From Clostridia bacterium (lineage in GTDB: Bacteria; Bacillota; Clostridia; Oscillospirales; CAG-272): 25,241 nt of DNA. The notes under the pieces are model-generated. The model ran no database searches. It saw nothing but the letters and a program-made list of their open reading frames with translations, and was not told where the DNA came from. The position numbers and the translations under genes were made by a program. Of this stretch, positions 21,874 to 25,241 are shown in pieces; position 1 is the first letter of the stretch; every line of letters starts with the position of its first letter. The stretch is taken from NCBI GenBank assembly GCA_017382555.1, contig JAFOAB010000040.1, positions 1 to 25,241 on the forward strand. The letters run 5' to 3'.

Positions 21874-22713
21874 TCATAATAATATAGAGATAATAATTCC
21901 GATAACCGAAAGCGCACATCCGATAGCCGAGAGCGCGGTATATTTCTTTTTATACAGCACTGCGGATATCAGCATAACGAAGAATACGGACATACTTTCT
22001 ATCGCATTTACGATAACGATATTGGCATAAATAACTGCCCAGCCGGATAGGATCATTCCTGCGGCAACCATTGCCGCCTGCGCAAAATACGGCTTCACGG
22101 GCACGTTTTTCACGTCAATGCGAGGTCTTAGAACAGCAAGCAGAATAAGAAGCGCAATCACCATACTGAAGAAAAGCATGGTTTCGTTTGAGATAAGTCC
22201 GCGCTTCACGCAGGTCTTGAGTATGAACGGCTTGAACGTACGCGAAATAACGGAGATTATCTCGAAGATTATACCCGCCGCGCCCGTTCTGTCATCATTC
22301 TTGCTTTGGAAGTTGATGGTAAGCACGGCGCCGATAACGAACACCGCAATACCGATAACTCCGCCAAGGGAAAGCGTGTCGATAACCAGCACAAAGGATA
22401 CTATCATTGCAAGAAGCACCTTTGATTTCGCTATCATCTCCACGTGCACGGCATTGGAGTGCTTTACTGCAAGCTGATGGGTAAAAATATTTACCGCCTC
22501 AAGCACACCGTAGAGCAGCAGAAGACCTATGCATTCCGCATCAAGCCGCCAGTTAAAGAGCGACGCGATGAAAAAGATGGGGATAACGAACATTATCCTC
22601 AGCACCGTGTGCTCCTCGGCGGAACGGGTTCGCATTATTTTTTTGTTTAAAAGGGTATCAACCGCCTTGCTGAGGGAATCAAGCAAGGCAAACAAAAATC
22701 CCAAAACCGCCAT
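21874..22713 (-). CDS. EamA/DMT-superfamily permease
   Basis: A 279-residue integral membrane protein with about ten hydrophobic helices in two repeated halves, as in the drug/metabolite transporter superfamily. Visible segments include VLGFLFALLDSLSKAVDTLL, IMFVIPIFFIASLFNW, LLAMIVSFVLVIDTLSLGGV, GIAVFVIGAVLTINF and the C-terminal half VIYANIVIVNAIESMSVFFV then SAIGCALSVIGIIISILL. The AAAGGAG SD lies 5 nt before the ATG. It is 18 nt downstream of the 730-residue gene and 11 nt upstream of the PHP gene. The substrate cannot be told; the operon suggests export or import of whatever the PHP enzyme acts on, which is speculation. Confidence 0.85.
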   Translation of the reverse strand: MAVLGFLFALLDSLSKAVDTLLNKKIMRTRSAEEHTVLRIMFVIPIFFIASLFNWRLDAECIGLLLLYGVLEAVNIFTHQLAVKHSNAVHVEMIAKSKVLLAMIVSFVLVIDTLSLGGVIGIAVFVIGAVLTINFQSKNDDRTGAAGIIFEIISVISRTFKPFILKTCVKRGLISNETMLFFSMVIALLILLAVLRPRIDVKNVPVKPYFAQAAMVAAGMILSGWAVIYANIVIVNAIESMSVFFVMLISAVLYKKKYTALSAIGCALSVIGIIISILL

Positions 22714-22731
22714 TGGTTCTCCTTTATAACG

Positions 22732-24924
22732 TTACTTTTGCTTTTTCTTTGAAAAACGCTTAATAATATGCTTTGCAAACGGAATAATGATCGCACCGAC
22801 GAATGCGGGCCACCAGTTTACCGCCTTTTCTATCATATTATCGACAATCGGCTCACCCAGATCCACAAGTTTGATAGTAAGATCGACTACCAGATAAATA
22901 GCAACGACACAAACGAAAAGTGCAAGATAGAGGGCTATCTCAAGGCGGCTCTTATGCCTTACCTCCCGCTTCAGCTCGCTTACCTTTTTTTCCATTCCGG
23001 CGCACTCTTGCGCAAGCCTTTCCTTTTCCAGATAGAGGCTGTCGTTTTTCAGCCTTACACTCTGATAAGAATCAATGTACCCCTCCTGCTCGCACTTCTC
23101 CTTGGGGAAGGTTCCGGTTTTGAAGAGAAGCTCCGCAAGGTCGGCAACGGGGAACGATGTAACGCTTTCAAATTTATAAAGCGCACACGCAACGCGAAGC
23201 CTTTCGTCCACACGACTGCATATGTATGAATCGGAGTTAAAATACTTGATGAGATCGAAGAGCAGTCTCTCGATCCTGCGGCAAATATCACAGCTTACCG
23301 CATCGCTTCGATTGGAGAGGCACTGATAAATATCCGTTAGGCGAGATGCCGTAACCGCGGCGGCATAAATGCCAAAGCCCACGTGATGCCCGTCTATATG
23401 CTTCTCCGCATAGCCCACAAGCTTCTCGGTAAGCGCGGTATCATCCGTAGTGTACGCTATGTCAAGCAGCATAAGCATATCGTATTCGTTTATATCATCA
23501 ATATCCGTTGCGTTGATGATGGGTGCGCAGTTAGCGCGCAGATATTCCGCTCTATTTGCCTCAAAGAGAGAAAGCATATTGTACTTATCCAGCTTTTCCC
23601 TTGCGGCATTACGGCACACGTCACATTCCGAAACGTACTTATATACGCGCCTTGTATATTCATCCTCCGCACCGAGGAAGGTGTAAAACAGCCAAAGCAC
23701 TCTGCAGGTTGCACCGAACGTATCATCATACGATCCGTTGCCCGAATCGTCCACACGGCGCTTTGCATCGGAAAGAAGCACCTCCAGCTTATCCGCAGTA
23801 TACTCACCGCGGCAAAGCCCCTTAAACTCGGAAAGCGCGGAAAGCAGGTCCACACGCACCATAAAGCTGCTTTCCCTTGAGGATTTTGCAAGCTCCTCCT
23901 GAACCTCGCGTTCTGCTCTTGCAAAATTCAGACAGCTTGTTTTATCAACGGAATGAACCTCAAAGAAGTCGTCTCCGTCATTTTTGCGATCGCGAAGCTT
24001 GATAAGCTTAACGCCCGCCATATCAATGGCACGCAGATCCTCGTCCGTCAGCCTTTCCATCATTCCGCTGCCGACAAGCACACCGCTGTGCACACCGCAT
24101 TTTATATTCTCAAGCATATATTCGCGCTCGTCCGCGGAATAGTGCTTGAAATAAAGCTTTTGATTTTCAAGATGATTTAAGAAGTAGCTGAAGCCGAGAT
24201 TGTTTTCGGCACGCTCCTTGAAAACCGCAAGAGACATATTGGAGGTAAGCAGGTTAACAAGTACGTTTTCAAGCAGCTTGAGATGGCGCTGATAATCGAG
24301 CATAACGGAGGAAAAAACTATCTTCTTATCCACCGCGCGCTTGATAACGCCCCTGCCCTGCGCATCCGTCATTACCGTCAGCCATTCGTTTTCATTACCC
24401 TCAAGTATCATGGAGTAATCGCCGGGGATACCGGGACAGCCTATGGCATGCGCAAACGTCTCTGCGGGCGATACCACGTTCGGGAAGCTGAGGTACGCCT
24501 TGCCCTGCGGAGCGGCAAGATAGCATCGCTCATCCGATTCACGCTCCTCCTTGGTGCGCGAATCCTTTATAAGCCTTATATTCTTGCCAAGGAAGGGCAA
24601 CGTGGGTACGCAATCCGCATCCTCTGCCTTCACAGCAAGCTTATATTGGTGCATAACAAGCACAGCACCGTTCTCGAGATATTTCTCAAACGCACGGCAA
24701 AACTCCTCGCCGTACACGTGGGATTTAAGCGCATCATCGTGAAGCGAGTTGGAGGCAAACACAACGCAGTCAATACCGTGCGAAAGCTCCGTATCAAGGC
24801 TACCGATATTCTCGCTTGTGAAGTGCACAACGTCAAAGCCCATCTCCGCAAGCGGTGCGCGGAGGTCGGCAAAGGAGTAGCTGCGCATTTCCGACGTATT
24901 CTGTACCAAAGCAATTCTGTACAT
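22732..24924 (-). CDS. Unrecognised 730-residue membrane-anchored protein with GATase-like N-terminus
   Basis: I cannot name the family. Residues 1 to ~230 look like a flavodoxin/class I glutamine amidotransferase-like fold (MYRIALVQNTSEMR, DCVVFASNSLHDD, LENGAVLVMHQY, GVIKRAVDKKIVFSSVMLDY). There is no GxCxG nucleophile, so it is probably a binding domain, as in ThuA/BPL_N-like proteins. Residues ~235-380 form a mixed region with Arg/Asp-rich strands. Residues ~400-610 are alpha-helical and cysteine-rich, possibly repeats or an alpha-toroid (SYDDTFGATCRVLWLFYTFL, GHHVGFGIYAAAVTASRL). A coiled coil (~625-660, LEKERLAQECAGMEKKVSEL) leads to a transmembrane helix (ALYLALFVCVVAIYLVVDL) and a second hydrophobic segment near WWPAFVGAIIIPFA. 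The tail is very basic. GAGGGAAG precedes the ATG. First gene of an operon with a permease and a PHP hydrolase. Confidence 0.85.
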   Translation of the reverse strand: MYRIALVQNTSEMRSYSFADLRAPLAEMGFDVVHFTSENIGSLDTELSHGIDCVVFASNSLHDDALKSHVYGEEFCRAFEKYLENGAVLVMHQYKLAVKAEDADCVPTLPFLGKNIRLIKDSRTKEERESDERCYLAAPQGKAYLSFPNVVSPAETFAHAIGCPGIPGDYSMILEGNENEWLTVMTDAQGRGVIKRAVDKKIVFSSVMLDYQRHLKLLENVLVNLLTSNMSLAVFKERAENNLGFSYFLNHLENQKLYFKHYSADEREYMLENIKCGVHSGVLVGSGMMERLTDEDLRAIDMAGVKLIKLRDRKNDGDDFFEVHSVDKTSCLNFARAEREVQEELAKSSRESSFMVRVDLLSALSEFKGLCRGEYTADKLEVLLSDAKRRVDDSGNGSYDDTFGATCRVLWLFYTFLGAEDEYTRRVYKYVSECDVCRNAAREKLDKYNMLSLFEANRAEYLRANCAPIINATDIDDINEYDMLMLLDIAYTTDDTALTEKLVGYAEKHIDGHHVGFGIYAAAVTASRLTDIYQCLSNRSDAVSCDICRRIERLLFDLIKYFNSDSYICSRVDERLRVACALYKFESVTSFPVADLAELLFKTGTFPKEKCEQEGYIDSYQSVRLKNDSLYLEKERLAQECAGMEKKVSELKREVRHKSRLEIALYLALFVCVVAIYLVVDLTIKLVDLGEPIVDNMIEKAVNWWPAFVGAIIIPFAKHIIKRFSKKKQK

Positions 24925-24946
24925 ATACTTCCCTCTTAACAGATAA

Positions 24947-24993
24947 TAAACTGTATCTTTTTACAGTTTAGCACATAAACATACGAAATACAA
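24947..24993 (-). promoter_or_regulatory. Promoter and palindromic operator of the 730-residue gene operon
   Basis: On the minus strand TTGTAT (24993-24988), 17-nt spacer, TAAACT (24970-24965) with TGC in front (extended -10). A perfect inverted repeat with 9-nt arms, TAAACTGTA and TACAGTTTA (24970-24962 and 24955-24947; spacer 6 nt), covers the -10 and start site. This is a typical repressor-operator position. Confidence 0.65.
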
Positions 24994-24995
24994 TA

Positions 24996-25074
24996 TTATT
25001 CGCCAAAAAGCCTGTCCTCGTTTACCGGCGCGTTACCAAGCTTCGTATCAACAGCCGCAAGAGCCTCCTCGCGC
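24996..25074 (-). pseudogene. Duplicated 3' end of the right-edge gene (remnant)
   Basis: On the minus strand 25074-24996 reads REEALAAVDTKLGNAPVNED then RLFGE and stops. This is the same C-terminus as the partial gene at 25154-25241. No start codon with SD precedes it; upstream in frame it runs into the palindromic repeat. It is therefore a leftover of a duplicated gene end and not a working gene. Confidence 0.7.
25005..25074. repeat. 70-bp direct repeat, unit 1
   Basis: Matches 25160-25229 at 67 of 70 positions in the same orientation. Both units encode the C-terminal segment of the same protein. The palindromic repeat lies between them. Confidence 0.9.
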
Positions 25075-25145
25075 TGTCCGCTTTTGTCATTCTTGAAGGA
25101 GCGACAGCGACTGAAGAATCTAAGCGGACAGCACAAAGAATGACA
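25073..25145. repeat. Dispersed palindromic repeat, copy 2
   Basis: GCTGTCCGCTT (25073-25083) pairs with AAGCGGACAGC (25122-25132). TGTCATTCTT (25085-25094) pairs with AAGAATGACA (25136-25145), crossing the first pairing. ATTCTT (25089-25094) can alternatively pair with AAGAAT (25114-25119) inside the first stem. Its core aligns with copy 1 at 18477-18546, and several differences keep pairing intact on both arms. Confidence 0.75.
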
Positions 25146-25153
25146 GGCGGCTT

Positions 25154-25241
25154 TTAATTAAAAAGCTTATCCTCGTTTACCGGCGCGTTACCAAGCTTCG
25201 TATCAAGAGCCGCAAGAGCCTCCTCGCGCGTGTCATACACC
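25154..25241 (-). CDS. C-terminal end of an unidentified protein (cut by window edge)
   Basis: The minus strand from the right edge reads VYDTREEALAALDTKLGNAP then VNEDKLFN and stops at TAA (25156-25154). Only 28 codons are visible, too few to identify a family. The codon pattern and the duplicated relative at 24996-25074 argue that it is a real gene end. The last two residues differ from the remnant's (KLFN versus RLFGE). Confidence 0.6.
   Translation of the reverse strand, partial: VYDTREEALAALDTKLGNAPVNEDKLFN
25160..25229. repeat. 70-bp direct repeat, unit 2
   Basis: Second unit of the direct repeat (67 of 70 identical to 25005-25074), within the end of the right-edge gene. High identity implies a recent duplication. 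Confidence 0.9.

Noticed and set aside
24283..24939. 218-codon plus-strand frame antisense to the 730-residue gene
   Set aside because: No SD or domain; the minus-strand gene has promoter, SD, coiled coil and membrane segments that fit a real protein.

Overview
The window looks like chromosome from an anaerobic, probably spore-forming member of the Clostridia (Bacillota). This rests on gene content and order: infC-rpmI-rplT with a structured leader, lon-ysxC, scpA-scpB-DUF2953-ytfJ-dacF-rluB, a SpoVB-like flippase, asnA, strong Shine-Dalgarno (SD) sites and sigma-A type promoters. No rRNA, tRNA, CRISPR array or phage module was seen.

Left part (1-4166, minus strand): the infC-rpmI-rplT translation operon has a consensus promoter and a roughly 140-nt folded leader ending in an attenuator-like hairpin. 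Its infC appears to start at AUC. A terminator follows rplT, then a SpoU-type RNA methyltransferase, dprA and the start of topA. The topA SD is separated from its AUG by a small GNRA-loop hairpin.

Centre (4250-14737, plus strand): a compact promoter-to-terminator unit, probably an undescribed small RNA or an attenuator, precedes a long housekeeping run. The run is lon, ysxC, an M50 protease, scpA, scpB, a DUF2953 protein, ytfJ, a D,D-carboxypeptidase, a pseudouridine synthase, a GNAT-like protein and a ClC transporter with a TrkA-C tail. Most gaps are under 20 nt or are overlaps, so this is probably one long transcription unit serving protein quality control, ribosome assembly, chromosome condensation and envelope or spore functions. 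A flippase with a TTG start and an SD-masking hairpin, topB (own internal promoter) and asnA (own promoter) follow.

Right part (18448-25241) is more accessory. It holds a palindromic dispersed repeat (copies near 18.5 kb and 25.1 kb), a divergent HTH/small-protein pair between two nearly identical bidirectional terminators, and a REP-associated tyrosine transposase (RAYT) whose reading frame contains two inverted GTAG-type REP palindromes. A minus-strand operon follows: an unrecognised 730-residue membrane-anchored protein with a glutamine-amidotransferase-like N-terminus, an EamA permease and a PHP-domain hydrolase. At the right edge a gene end is duplicated (67 of 70 identical) on both sides of the second palindromic repeat.

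The best candidates for new biology are the small RNA upstream of lon, the RAYT with REPs inside its own gene, the three-gene operon at 20.8-24.9 kb, and the topA ribosome-binding hairpin. All calls come from reading the sequence; no database search was run.
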